DNA from: Pseudomonas sp. ERMR1:02
GTDB lineage: Bacteria > Pseudomonadota > Gammaproteobacteria > Pseudomonadales > Pseudomonadaceae
Direction: 5' to 3'
NCBI RefSeq assembly: GCF_002277815.1
Contig: NZ_NKJI01000019.1
Location: forward strand, 62,001-126,000
DNA length: 64,000 bases
Shown one piece after another: positions 1 through 7,921 of the stretch. The notes under the pieces were generated by a model. The model was given only the letters and a program-made list of their open reading frames with translations. It searched no databases and was not told the origin of the DNA. Made by a program: the position numbers and the translations under genes. Within the stretch, counting starts at the first letter, position 1. Each line of letters starts with the position of its first letter.

Positions 1-232
1 GCAGCCGCGCCTGGCCTCCGGCACTGGTGTCGCCACTGATGGACGCATTGACCACGGTATCGTCAAAACCTTCGCGCTTGAGCCGTTGTTCGAGCAATGA
101 CACCCACCCTTGCCGGGTATCCAGTCCGAAACCGGCGCTGATACTATCGCCAACGATCAGGACTGTACCCGCCGCTGCGTTCTGGGCCATGCACATCAAG
201 GCCAGGCCAGCACTCAAAAACCACACACGCAT
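1..232 (-). CDS. tesA: TesA-type arylesterase / acyl-CoA thioesterase I (partial)
   Basis: Only the first 77 codons lie in the window; the rest runs off the left edge. Residues 1-21 form a typical signal peptide, so the enzyme is probably periplasmic. The SGNH/GDSL block I nucleophile motif GDSISAGFG follows with Ser30. The family hydrolyses acyl-CoA thioesters and short-chain esters. It is divergent from ybbA on the other strand, the same tesA/ybbA/ybbP arrangement seen in Escherichia coli. An alternative ATG four codons upstream (ending at 244) overlaps the ybbA start codon, so I prefer the ATG at 232. Confidence 0.85.
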   Translation of the reverse strand, partial: MRVWFLSAGLALMCMAQNAAAGTVLIVGDSISAGFGLDTRQGWVSLLEQRLKREGFDDTVVNASISGDTSAGGQARL

Positions 233-242
233 CGGATTCTCC

Positions 243-926
243 ATGGGCGCAAGCATTCTCACCGCGAAGAACCTTAGCAAAGTGGTTCCCAGCGCGGAAG
301 GTGAACTGACCATCCTGCACGAACTCAGCCTGGAACTGAACAAGGGCGACAGCCTGGCCATCGTCGGCGCGTCCGGTTCAGGCAAGTCCACCCTCCTGGG
401 CCTGCTCGCGGGCCTCGACTTGCCGAGCAGTGGTGAAGTCACCCTCGCCGGGCAGGGCCTGAGCAATCTCGACGAAGACCAGCGCGCCCGCATCCGTGCC
501 GAGCATGTGGGTTTTGTCTTTCAGTCCTTCCAGTTACTCGATAGCCTCAATGCCCTGGAAAACGTCATGCTGCCACTGGAGCTCGATGGCCGCAAAGATG
601 CCCGTGGACGCGCCACTGAACTGCTGCAACGGGTCGGCCTGGGTCAGCGTCTGACCCACTCACCGCGCCAGCTCTCCGGCGGTGAACAGCAGCGCGTGGC
701 CATTGCCCGGGCATTTGCAGCCGAACCCGATGTGCTGTTCGCCGACGAACCCACCGGCAACCTCGACAGCCATACCGGCGAGCGCATCAGCGATCTGTTG
801 TTCGAACTCAACAAGGAACGCGGCACGACCCTGGTGCTGGTGACTCACGATGAACGCCTGGCACATCGCTGCCGGCGTCTGATCCGTCTTGAAGCCGGCC
901 TTCTGGTCGCCCCTCTGGAGCCTTGA
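243..926 (+). CDS. ybbA: ABC transporter ATP-binding protein YbbA
   Basis: This 227-residue protein is a MacB/LolD-class ATPase. It has a Walker A motif GASGSGKST (residues 42-50), a Q-loop near VFQSFQ, the ABC signature LSGGEQ (144-149), Walker B VLFADEP (164-170) and the switch His in VTHD. It should power the large FtsX-type permease encoded immediately downstream. The next ATG overlaps its stop codon by one base, indicating translational coupling. An open frame extends upstream to base 27, but that part is antisense to tesA, and the start at 243 matches the family length. The substrate is unknown; E. coli YbbAP is thought to handle hydrophobic envelope compounds. Confidence 0.92.
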   Translation: MGASILTAKNLSKVVPSAEGELTILHELSLELNKGDSLAIVGASGSGKSTLLGLLAGLDLPSSGEVTLAGQGLSNLDEDQRARIRAEHVGFVFQSFQLLDSLNALENVMLPLELDGRKDARGRATELLQRVGLGQRLTHSPRQLSGGEQQRVAIARAFAAEPDVLFADEPTGNLDSHTGERISDLLFELNKERGTTLVLVTHDERLAHRCRRLIRLEAGLLVAPLEP

Positions 927-3430
927 TGGTACGCCTGCCGCTATTGCGCCTGTTCAGTCTCGCCATCCGTCAATTACTGCGTGACGCCCGCGCCGGTGAA
1001 TTGCGCGTGTTGTTTTTCGCCCTGCTGGTGGCCGTGGCGGCGAGCACCGCCATCGGTTACTTCGGCGCCCGCCTGAACGGCGCCATGATGCTGCGCGCCA
1101 CCGAGTTTCTCGGGGCGGACCTGCTGCTCGAGGGCAGTTCGCCGGCGCGACCCGAACAGATAAAAAGCGGCACCGAGCTAGGTCTCAAACACGCGCAAGT
1201 AGTGGAGTTCTCCAGCGTCATCGCCACCGACAACGGCATCCAGCTGTCCAGCATCAAGGCTGCCGATAGCGTCTACCCTTTGCGCGGCGAACTGAAAAGC
1301 GCCCCTGCCCCTTTCGCCCCGGAGGAGTCCGGCGGCGGGCCGAAACCCGGCGAAGCCTGGGTCGAGGCAAGATTGCTGACCGCGCTTGATCTGAAGATCG
1401 GCGACAGCATCGATGTCGGAATGAAAACCCTGACACTGGCGCGAGTACTGACCTACGAACCCGACCGCGCCGGCAACTTCTACAGCCTGACGCCACGGGT
1501 ACTGATCAACCTCGACGACCTCACCGCGACCGGCGTCGTTCAACCTGGCAGTCGCGTCAGCTACCGTGAACTCTGGCGCGGCGATACACATGCCCTGGAA
1601 ACCTATCGCCAATTGGTCAAAGCCGGCCTGGCCGCCAACCAGCGAATCCAGGATGCCCGGGATGGCAACCGTCAGATTGGTGGTGCCCTGGGCAAGGCTG
1701 AGCGTTATCTGAATATGGCCAGTCTGGTGGCGGTGTTACTGGCCGGTGTGGCCGTGGCGCTGTCAGCGACGCGTTTCGCCACGCGCCGATTCGATGCCAG
1801 TGCGCTGTTGCGTTGCCTTGGATTGTCCCGCCGGGAAACCATGGTGCTGTTCAGTTTGCAGCTGACCGTCCTCGGCTTGCTCGCCAGTATCAGCGGCGCC
1901 TTTATCGGCTGGCTGGCACAACTGGGGCTGTTTGCCTTACTGCATGATTTGTTGCCCAGCGACGTGCCACCGGGCGGTCTGTTTCCAGCCATCGCCGGGA
2001 TCGGCACCGGCCTGGTGGCACTGGCCGGGTTTGCCTTGCCGCCACTGGCGGCGTTGGGGCGGGTTCCACCGTTGCGGGTGTTGCGTCGGGACTTGCTGCC
2101 GATTCCTTCCAGCACCTGGATGGTTTACGGCGCAGCGTTGGGCGCCCTCGGGCTGATCATGTGGCGCTTGAGCCTGGACCTGGTTCTGACTTTTGCCCTG
2201 CTCGGCGGCGGCGTGATCGCGGCACTGGTATTGGGTGGCCTGCTGCTGTTGCTGTTGAAAAGTTTGCGGCGAATGCTTGCCCGCGCCTCCTTGCCGTGGC
2301 GACTCGGGTTGGGTCAATTGCTGCGTCATCCACTGGCAGCCGCCGGACAATCGCTGGCGTTCGGCCTGATTCTGTTGTCGATGGCGTTGATCGCCTTGCT
2401 GCGCGGCGAGTTGCTGGACACCTGGCAGAACCAGCTGCCGAAAAATGCACCAAACTATTTCGCCCTGAACATCCTGCCAGCGGATAAGCAGGCATTTACC
2501 GATCGCCTGATCTCACTCTCGGCACAATCGGCACCGCTGTATCCGGTGGTGCCGGGACGGCTGATCAGCATCAATGGCGAACCGGTGCAGCAGATCGTCA
2601 GCAAGGATTCGGCCGGTGATCGGGCGGTCCAGCGCGACCTGAGCCTGACTTGGGCAGCAGACCTGCCCGCGGGCAACAAGATCACAGCCGGCGACTGGTG
2701 GTCCGAGCAACCACCCAATGAAATTCCCGGCGTGTCGGTGGAAGGCAAAGTCGCGGAGAGTCTGAAGCTCAAGCTCGGTGATCACATGGTCTTTACCGTC
2801 GGCGGGGTCAATCGCGAGGCGATAGTCACCAGCCTGCGGGAGATCAACTGGGACAACTTCCAGCCGAACTTCTTCATGATCTTCCAGCCCGGTACCTTGA
2901 AGGATCTGCCGGCGACTTACCTGACCAGTTTCTACCTGTCAGCGGGTCATGATCAGCAGATCGTCGATTTGTCCCGCAGCTTTCCGGCGGTCACTATTCT
3001 GCAAGTCGAAGCCTTGCTGGCGCAGCTGCGCAGCATCCTCGCACAGGTCACCCTGGCGGTGGAGTATGTGCTGTTGTTTGTGTTGGCGGCGGGGATGGCC
3101 GTGTTGTTTTCCGGCTTGCAGGCGACGCTGGATGAACGCATCCGCCAAGGCGCGCTGTTGCGGGCGCTGGGCGCGGAGCGGCAACTGCTGGTCAAGGCGC
3201 GGCGGATCGAGTTTGGTTTACTCGGTGCGGTCAGCGGTTTGTTGGCCGCGCTGGGTTCGGAAGTCGTGAGTTTGGTGCTGTACCGATACGCGTTCGATCT
3301 GCCCTGGCATCCGCATCCATGGCTGTTGGTGTTGCCACTGATCGGTGCGGTACTGATTGGTGGCGCCGGTGTATTTGGCACTCGCCGCGCGTTGAACGCC
3401 AGCCCCCTGACAGTCCTGCGCGAGGGTTGA
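926..3430 (+). CDS. ybbP: FtsX-family ABC transporter permease YbbP
   Basis: This 834-residue inner-membrane permease pairs with YbbA. An N-terminal membrane anchor is followed by a large periplasmic region. The first FtsX-like membrane block lies at about residues 260-480 with several hydrophobic helices. A second periplasmic segment (about 500-690) precedes the last three helices near the C-terminus (about 700-830). This duplicated FtsX layout is typical of YbbP. The start ATG overlaps the ybbA stop (TGATG), so the two genes are one operon. A TTG three bases upstream is less likely as the start. Confidence 0.92.
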   Translation: MVRLPLLRLFSLAIRQLLRDARAGELRVLFFALLVAVAASTAIGYFGARLNGAMMLRATEFLGADLLLEGSSPARPEQIKSGTELGLKHAQVVEFSSVIATDNGIQLSSIKAADSVYPLRGELKSAPAPFAPEESGGGPKPGEAWVEARLLTALDLKIGDSIDVGMKTLTLARVLTYEPDRAGNFYSLTPRVLINLDDLTATGVVQPGSRVSYRELWRGDTHALETYRQLVKAGLAANQRIQDARDGNRQIGGALGKAERYLNMASLVAVLLAGVAVALSATRFATRRFDASALLRCLGLSRRETMVLFSLQLTVLGLLASISGAFIGWLAQLGLFALLHDLLPSDVPPGGLFPAIAGIGTGLVALAGFALPPLAALGRVPPLRVLRRDLLPIPSSTWMVYGAALGALGLIMWRLSLDLVLTFALLGGGVIAALVLGGLLLLLLKSLRRMLARASLPWRLGLGQLLRHPLAAAGQSLAFGLILLSMALIALLRGELLDTWQNQLPKNAPNYFALNILPADKQAFTDRLISLSAQSAPLYPVVPGRLISINGEPVQQIVSKDSAGDRAVQRDLSLTWAADLPAGNKITAGDWWSEQPPNEIPGVSVEGKVAESLKLKLGDHMVFTVGGVNREAIVTSLREINWDNFQPNFFMIFQPGTLKDLPATYLTSFYLSAGHDQQIVDLSRSFPAVTILQVEALLAQLRSILAQVTLAVEYVLLFVLAAGMAVLFSGLQATLDERIRQGALLRALGAERQLLVKARRIEFGLLGAVSGLLAALGSEVVSLVLYRYAFDLPWHPHPWLLVLPLIGAVLIGGAGVFGTRRALNASPLTVLREG

Positions 3431-3495
3431 TAGACTCAGCCACTTACCATTCAAACCTCTTCCCTTCAAACCTCTCATCTTTCAAAGAAGTCGCC

Positions 3496-3993
3496 ATGAG
3501 CCGTTATCGCCCTCCCCGCACCGCCGGCACCGCGCTGATCACCCCTGAAGGTGAAGCGCGGATGCGCGCCGAGTTCCATGAGCTCTGGCACGTTCGGCGA
3601 CCGCAAGTAACGCAATCTGTCAGCGAAGCCGCAGCCCAGGGCGATCGCTCGGAAAACGCGGAATACACCTATGGCAAAAAGATGCTGCGCGAGATCGACA
3701 GCCGGGTGCGCTTTCTCACCAAACGCCTGGAAGCGCTCAAAGTCGTCAGCGAAAAGCCCAGCGATCCAAACAAGGTCTATTTCGGCGCTTGGGTCACCAT
3801 CGAGGACGAGGATGGCAAAGAGTCACGCTATCGCATCGTCGGGCCGGATGAACTGGATTTGAAACTAGGCCTGATCAGCATTGACTCGCCGCTGGCCCGC
3901 GCCTTGATCGGCAAGGCACTGGACGCCGAAGTACGGGTTCAGACACCGACCGGTGAGCAGTGCGTATACATCGTGGCAATTGACTATCCCTAA
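3496..3993 (+). CDS. greB: Transcript cleavage factor GreB
   Basis: The 165-residue product has the Gre-factor layout. An N-terminal antiparallel coiled coil carries the signature GDRSENAEYTYGKK (acidic tip), and a C-terminal FKBP-like domain begins near VYFGAWVTIEDEDG. GreB enters the RNA polymerase secondary channel and stimulates cleavage of backtracked RNA. I chose ATG 3496 because it gives the standard GreB N-terminus and length; the open frame upstream to 3319 overlaps ybbP and is not family-like. A purine-rich stretch (AAAGAAG) lies just before the start. Basic and acidic residues in the coiled coil favour GreB over GreA. Confidence 0.93.
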   Translation: MSRYRPPRTAGTALITPEGEARMRAEFHELWHVRRPQVTQSVSEAAAQGDRSENAEYTYGKKMLREIDSRVRFLTKRLEALKVVSEKPSDPNKVYFGAWVTIEDEDGKESRYRIVGPDELDLKLGLISIDSPLARALIGKALDAEVRVQTPTGEQCVYIVAIDYP

Positions 3994-4011
3994 GCTGCAG
4001 GGCCCTACGCC

Positions 4012-4320
4012 TCAGCGGCGGGTGATCAGCCCTTGTCGGGCGACGCGGGTCAGTTGTTTGATGACTTCAGGGGCGTCTTCAGCGCTGGGCGATTGAATCA
4101 CCGCCAGATCAAAACTGTCGCTGGCAAATCGAGCCAGGGACTCACCGTCTTCGACAAACTGGATCAGGAAGGCTGCTGGCCCAGCGTTGCGACGTGGCCA
4201 GCCATCGAGGTAACGCAAGAGCGTCGGCTGATGTTTGCCGCCAAGCAGGATTTTTGGATTGCGCTGGGTGAGATGTGCCGTGATCGGCGCGGGACGTACA
4301 ACGGGGCTTAGTGCATTCAT
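4012..4320 (-). CDS. Conserved hypothetical protein next to greB
   Basis: This 102-residue protein, convergent with greB, belongs to no family I can name with confidence. The segment FDLAVIQSPSAEDAPEVIKQLTRVARQGL vaguely resembles the end of a methyltransferase-like Rossmann fold, but no SAM-binding glycine motif is visible, so this is only a suggestion. I placed the start at the ATG for MNALSP; an upstream ATG at 4341 would add seven residues. No signal peptide or membrane helix is evident. Confidence 0.6.
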   Translation of the reverse strand: MNALSPVVRPAPITAHLTQRNPKILLGGKHQPTLLRYLDGWPRRNAGPAAFLIQFVEDGESLARFASDSFDLAVIQSPSAEDAPEVIKQLTRVARQGLITRR

Positions 4321-4568
4321 CGTGTCGTGTCTCTGCCTCAAAAGACTGCATGGCAGGTGAGAGGCAACACCGAACCAGCGCTTTAGCGGTATTTCGAAGC
4401 CTGTTTCAAGCTTCTATCGGCAACTGAATGAGTCACCTGGCGCCCCGCAAGTAGCTGTTTAAATCGGCGCATGAGCAGCATCCTAGAGAAGCTGACCGGA
4501 CAGTGTCAAGAATGACGCGCAACAAAAAAGCCGACTCAATCAGGCCTTGTCGGACCTTGGATACCGCG

Positions 4569-4600
4569 AAAAAAATGCCCGTATCTTGCGATACGGGCAT
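4569..4600 (-). terminator. Rho-independent terminator downstream of the glycine-zipper gene
   Basis: An 11-bp perfect stem (4575-4585 with 4590-4600, loop of four) is flanked on its low-coordinate side by a run of A, which is a U-tract when transcribed on the minus strand. It lies 78 bases beyond the stop of the glycine-zipper gene. The remaining 4321-4677 intergenic stretch shows no convincing gene. Confidence 0.75.
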
Positions 4601-4677
4601 TTCCTTTAACTGGCCGGCAGATTGCCAGGTTTTCACCCAGACTGATCAAGCCGGCTTTTTGAATTGATCGATCAAGA

Positions 4678-5046
4678 TCAGTGACGCTTGTGACCTTTGG
4701 CCAGGTTGCTGCCTACACCGCCACCCAATGCGCCACCCAGGCCTGCGCCGATGGTGGAACCGGTTTTGCCGCCCAGGCTGTTACCGATCACCGAACCGCC
4801 AGCGGCACCGACGCCACCGCCGATTGCAGCGCTGGTACGGTGGCCTTTTTTGGCGGCAACAGCGCTGCCGGCTGCGCCTGCTACACCCGCACCAATAGCT
4901 GCCCCGGTGCTGCCGCCCATGCTTTGGCCCACGACATTACCCAGCGCGCCGCCCAAACCGCCACCGACGGCGGCAGTGCCGTCGCCAGCCATTGCACCTT
5001 GAGCAACCAGAAGACCCAGAACCAGAGCAGGCAATGTGAAACGCAT
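4678..5046 (-). CDS. Glycine-zipper envelope protein
   Basis: A 122-residue protein starting with a signal peptide (about residues 1-20, ending AQGAMA). Almost all of the remainder is glycine/alanine-rich with repeated GxxxG-type motifs (for example GGGLGGALG and GAGVAGAAG), ending in a basic His/Lys tail. Glycine-zipper proteins of this sort associate with or insert into membranes, and some relatives are outer-membrane lipoproteins. There is no lipobox Cys here, so a periplasmic or outer-membrane location is inferred. The start was chosen at the ATG that opens the signal peptide; the frame extends 22 codons further upstream. Confidence 0.8.
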   Translation of the reverse strand: MRFTLPALVLGLLVAQGAMAGDGTAAVGGGLGGALGNVVGQSMGGSTGAAIGAGVAGAAGSAVAAKKGHRTSAAIGGGVGAAGGSVIGNSLGGKTGSTIGAGLGGALGGGVGSNLAKGHKRH

Positions 5047-5198
5047 GACAAAAACCTCAAAAATAGGGGATGTAATCAAAAGGGGCGAGATTGAAAGCCT
5101 TAGAGGAGACAAAGTCCAGACATGCGCGCGCTCAACCTCGTTATTCGCGACGGTTGGACAGCATTTATGGAAAAGGTTTTATGGACAGGCAAAAAAAA

Positions 5199-5218
5199 GC
5201 CCGCTGGGGGAACGGGCA
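5199..5218 (-). terminator. Hairpin with U-tract on the minus strand
   Basis: GCCCG and CGGGC arms flank a nine-base loop, preceded on the plus strand by eight A residues that become a U-tract on the minus strand. It is distinct from the terminator at 5338 and lies downstream of it in the same direction. It therefore could end read-through or a short independent minus-strand transcript from 5220-5337, where I see no credible protein gene. Confidence 0.6.
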
Positions 5219-5337
5219 GGGTGTTGCTTTCTAACGGATGAGTTGAGCCTACGTAGGAGCTTGTGAAAACTGTGTGAAAAAAACTCAGGTTAATTATTCG
5301 TTCACACAAATCCATTGCAACACTCTCAGGCACAAAA

Positions 5338-5359
5338 AACCCCGTTCAATGACGGGGTT
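5338..5359 (-). terminator. Rho-independent terminator of the small CxxC protein gene
   Basis: An 8-bp perfect stem (5338-5345 with 5352-5359) is followed on the minus strand by a U-rich tract. It sits 15 bases past the stop codon of the 62-residue gene. Confidence 0.8.
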
Positions 5360-5373
5360 CGCTAACAGATCCA

Positions 5374-5562
5374 TTACTTCCTGACCGGCGCCGTCAACTT
5401 GGGGAGAAATTTCCCTTTCAGCACGCGGCTCGCCCGGGTCTTGATCTTGTCGACCTCGGTCTGGTCTTCGCCGAAGCTGGCAACGTAAACAGTCTGTCCA
5501 CACTGTACGCAATTGTTGATTGGAAACTCTGCACCGTCGTCCTCGATATACGGATCAGCCAT
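5374..5562 (-). CDS. Small conserved protein with one CxxC motif
   Basis: A 62-residue acidic-to-basic protein with a single CVQC motif (Cys18, Cys21) and a lysine-rich C-terminal tail. The motif could bind metal with a partner or in a dimer, but that is inference. The gene has its own ATG, a GGGG/AAGG-like purine stretch upstream and a good terminator directly after it, all of which support it being real. I do not recognise the family and assign no function. Confidence 0.65.
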   Translation of the reverse strand: MADPYIEDDGAEFPINNCVQCGQTVYVASFGEDQTEVDKIKTRASRVLKGKFLPKLTAPVRK

Positions 5563-5714
5563 CTCTTCACCCCTTTTCTAAAAGCGGGATCGACACCGGC
5601 AAGACCTATTCGCCGAAAAAATATCGATCACCAAGGTTTTTCAGACTAGCCGGTCATTACTGGACTCGTAGTTCAGATTGGCGAATGCCCGACGAATGGG
5701 CCGCCTCACTCACC

Positions 5715-6014
5715 TCAGTTTGACCGCCGTTCCGGCGCACCCAGCCCTCGCGAAAGGTTGATTGTCGGCATTAGCTGGCGAAAGTTCGAGACGCTCCAGC
5801 GCATCGCCGGGAACTGAAAATAGCTGCCATCTTCGAAACGCACGGTGCGATCCGCAGGCGGTGGAGAGCCGACCATCCAGCGCAATTTTGCCGGGTCGCT
5901 GGCCGCCGCGTCGGGATAGGTTGTGGAAGCGCTGGAGTGTGATGACACCATGCACATCAGTACAACAGCGATGGGCATGCAGCCCCCGCGAAAAGCGGAA
6001 CAAAGCTTGGACAT
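5715..6014 (-). pseudogene. N-terminal remnant of a 6-aminohexanoate-dimer-hydrolase-like serine hydrolase
   Basis: The 99-residue open frame starts with a signal-peptide-like segment. It continues with a stretch (WMVGSPPPADRTVRFEDG, then RQLMPTINLSRGLGAPE) that is characteristic of the beginning of NylB-like beta-lactamase-fold serine hydrolases in Pseudomonas. Those enzymes are about 350-420 residues long. Here the frame stops just after GLGAPE, and no catalytic SxxK block is found downstream on this strand. I read it as a truncated gene. It lies within about 330 bases of the tRNA-Ser remnant, so loss by rearrangement is plausible. Confidence 0.6.
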
Positions 6015-6042
6015 GGTTTCGATTCCGTTCGAAGAACAGGTA

Positions 6043-6222
6043 CTAAAGGAGCTTGATCAACACCGCAGTGATAGTCGCCACTGTGCCAATCAAACCAGGT
6101 GCAACGGCCACCGGATACCAAAAAGTTTCACGGGTCATCTTGCCGGCTTCGGTGTTCAGCTTGCGGTACAAAACCCGATGAAAGCACCAGAAGACGGGGC
6201 TTTCCAGAGATGCTTCCCACAT
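6043..6222 (-). CDS. Small predicted membrane protein, 59 residues
   Basis: The ATG at 6222 opens a 59-residue frame; an in-frame stop lies seven codons upstream, so the start is well bounded. The N-terminal half is amphipathic and basic (FHRVLYRKLNTEAGK). The C-terminal half (about residues 36-59, VAVAPGLIGTVATITAVLIK) is a clear transmembrane helix. I do not recognise the family. A GGGAC stretch upstream is only a weak ribosome-binding site, so expression is uncertain. Confidence 0.5.
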   Translation of the reverse strand: MWEASLESPVFWCFHRVLYRKLNTEAGKMTRETFWYPVAVAPGLIGTVATITAVLIKLL

Positions 6223-6295
6223 GCCGGTCCATTGTCCCTACATTAAATTCAGAAGCGCCTTTGCACGCTTGTGAAATTTAAACCCCGGAAACAAC

Positions 6296-6329
6296 AAAAC
6301 CCCTGGCTTCTTTCGAAACCAGGGGTTTT
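6296..6329. terminator. Strong bidirectional terminator
   Basis: An 11-bp perfect stem (6296-6306 with 6319-6329) carries A-runs and T-runs on both flanks. It sits directly downstream of the tRNA-Ser remnant in the minus direction, the same position as the terminator after the intact tRNA-Ser at 16.4 kb. The 6223-6539 gap otherwise holds only the remnant and the phaR promoter region. Confidence 0.75.
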
Positions 6330-6343
6330 GTTTACATCGAATT

Positions 6344-6357
6344 TGGCGGTGAAGGAG
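6344..6357 (-). repeat. 14-nt tRNA-Ser 3'-end remnant (candidate att site, left)
   Basis: The plus-strand sequence TGGCGGTGAAGGAG is identical, in the same orientation, to bases 16374-16387. Those are the acceptor-stem 3' end plus encoded CCA of the intact tRNA-Ser. Upstream tRNA sequence is absent here. The two copies bracket the PHB cluster. Confidence 0.6.
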
Positions 6358-6539
6358 TCCGCCATTTTAGTGTTTCTATAGGTCCATAGACGGCCAGCTC
6401 GCAAGCTCAGCGCCCAAAAGATGAAGGAAGTCCTTACGCTGACCACCCAGCGCGTGCCGCGTGAGGCGACGCATTGGAGTCGCAGTGGGCAGAGTAGGAT
6501 AAGATGCCTGCAAATCAGGCTTGCTGTGAGTAGCCCCGC

Positions 6540-7091
6540 ATGACAGATAACAGTCGGAACACCACCCGTCTGATCAAGAAGTACCCGAATCGCCGTCTTT
6601 ATGACACGCACACCAGCAGTCATTTGACCCTTGCGGATATACGTCAATTGGTCGTCGATAGAATCCCGTTCGAGGTGGTCGACGCCAAGACTGGCGAGGA
6701 TCTGACCCGAAGTATTTTGCTGCAGGTCATTCTGGAAGCCGAAAGTGGCGGTGAACCGATATTCTCCAGTGAGATGCTCATGGGGATTATCCAGTTCTAC
6801 GGTCCCTACCAGAGCGTCCTCGGCAGCTACCTGGATAAAAGCATCCAGACGGTCATCGACATCCAGTCCCAGTCCGGCGCTCAGTCCTCTGAAGCTTGGG
6901 GCGCGTTCATGCACCAGCAAGCACCGGTCATGCAGGATTTGATGCGCCAGTATGTCGACCAGTCAAAAGCCCTCTACATGAACACTCAGAACCTTTTCGG
7001 CCTATTCGGCAGCATGCCAGCAGGCAAGCCGGGGGCCGGTGGCGGGCCAAAAAAAATGACGATGGGGAATAAACCCATCGCCATCATGTAA
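6540..7091 (+). CDS. phaR: Polyhydroxyalkanoate synthesis repressor PhaR
   Basis: A 183-residue protein with the hallmark N-terminal PHB accumulation-regulator domain (about residues 9-75, including IKKYPNRRLYDT and GEDLTRSILLQVILE) followed by the central helical region (FYGPYQSVLGSYLDKS). PhaR binds DNA upstream of phasin and PHB genes and is released when it binds nascent polymer. It converges on the phasin gene with only 15 bases between stops. The presence of PhaR with a class I-type synthase marks this as a short-chain PHB system rather than the usual Pseudomonas medium-chain PHA system. Its likely operators lie upstream of phaP. Confidence 0.9.
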   Translation: MTDNSRNTTRLIKKYPNRRLYDTHTSSHLTLADIRQLVVDRIPFEVVDAKTGEDLTRSILLQVILEAESGGEPIFSSEMLMGIIQFYGPYQSVLGSYLDKSIQTVIDIQSQSGAQSSEAWGAFMHQQAPVMQDLMRQYVDQSKALYMNTQNLFGLFGSMPAGKPGAGGGPKKMTMGNKPIAIM

Positions 7092-7106
7092 CCGTTCTAA
7101 TCTGAC

Positions 7107-7670
7107 TTATTTGCTATCGCTTGTAGCCTTGGCACCAGGAGCGGTTTTGCCGGCTGCGGCGGTCGCTGCGTCAAAACTGCTCTGGGCAACGTCAGTAGCC
7201 TGTTTAACGGCTTTCTGTGCACTTTCAAAAACGGTACCGGCATTCGCCAGCGATGACTTGAACCCGGCCACAACAGACTCGGAGCCAGCCGGTGCATTCT
7301 TGCTGATCACTTCAACGAACTCTTGCACCTGCTTGGTGCCCGCCTCGACCTGACGCGTGGTCAGTTGGGCAATTTCCGATTGGGTGCCAACAATCAGCGC
7401 GTGTACTTGACGATTGAACTCAGCCAGGCGTTCGGCTTGCACATTAGGCTGGGTGAAAGAAGCCTGAAGCTCAGCGAAACCTTGTGGATCACGTACCGCC
7501 AACAGTTTGCGAAAACCGTCGAACTGCTCCTCGGTGGAGGCCTGCAGGGTCTTGAACTGCAATTGGCTGAGCTGCTCAACACTGGAGAAGATTTTGCCGC
7601 TGATTTGCTGCAGGAGGTCTAGGTTGGCTTTCTGAGCGTCTTGCAATTTTTCCGAGTTAAAAAAAGACAT
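7107..7670 (-). CDS. phaP: Phasin (PHB granule-associated protein)
   Basis: The 187-residue product is an alpha-helical phasin of the type that coats PHB granules. The N-terminus (MSFFNSEKLQDAQKANLDLL) and the long amphipathic helices rich in Gln, Ala and Glu are typical, and the Ala/Lys-rich tail is common in this family. Phasins limit granule coalescence and block non-specific protein binding to polymer. The upstream intergenic region (7671-7921) carries two GC-A repeats that resemble PhaR targets, so repression by the convergent phaR is likely. Confidence 0.88.
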   Translation of the reverse strand: MSFFNSEKLQDAQKANLDLLQQISGKIFSSVEQLSQLQFKTLQASTEEQFDGFRKLLAVRDPQGFAELQASFTQPNVQAERLAEFNRQVHALIVGTQSEIAQLTTRQVEAGTKQVQEFVEVISKNAPAGSESVVAGFKSSLANAGTVFESAQKAVKQATDVAQSSFDAATAAAGKTAPGAKATSDSK

Positions 7671-7754
7671 GCTTGAATCTCCTGATTCTGAAAGGCCGAC
7701 ATGGGCCTAAGGACGCGATAGCGATCCTGCCGGTCATCGCGCTAGCCTTGATAT

Positions 7755-7802
7755 TGCAGTGCACAAATTCGTTTGGCAATGTTTTTTTGTGCACCGCACA
7801 AA
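7755..7802. promoter_or_regulatory. Two direct 13-bp repeats, candidate PhaR operators
   Basis: TGCAGTGCACAAA (7755-7767) and TGCACCGCACAAA (7790-7802) match at 11 of 13 positions and start 35 bp apart. TGCA-rich motifs are what PhaR repressors recognise in other bacteria. The pair lies in the divergent promoter region between phaP and the DUF3141 gene and could control both. Confidence 0.5.
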
Positions 7803-7921
7803 AGTCTTTCACCTACGCCGCTATTCGCTATAGACTCCTGAAAGGCGAACGGCCGGCCAAGCTCTCTTTGATGATGAGATGCAGGCGAGCCGCTTCTCAT
7901 GCATAAAACCAGGAGATCACC

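Noticed and set aside
4433..4636. 67-codon minus-strand open frame in the 4.4-4.6 kb gap
   Set aside because: It runs across a strong terminator hairpin and has no ribosome-binding site or family-like sequence.
5520..5723. 67-codon plus-strand frame opposite the CxxC gene
   Set aside because: Antisense to a better-supported gene with its own terminator; composition is not protein-like.
6344..6540. A second, intact tRNA-Ser at the left repeat
   Set aside because: Only the last 14 bases match; no anticodon arm, variable arm or D arm follows.
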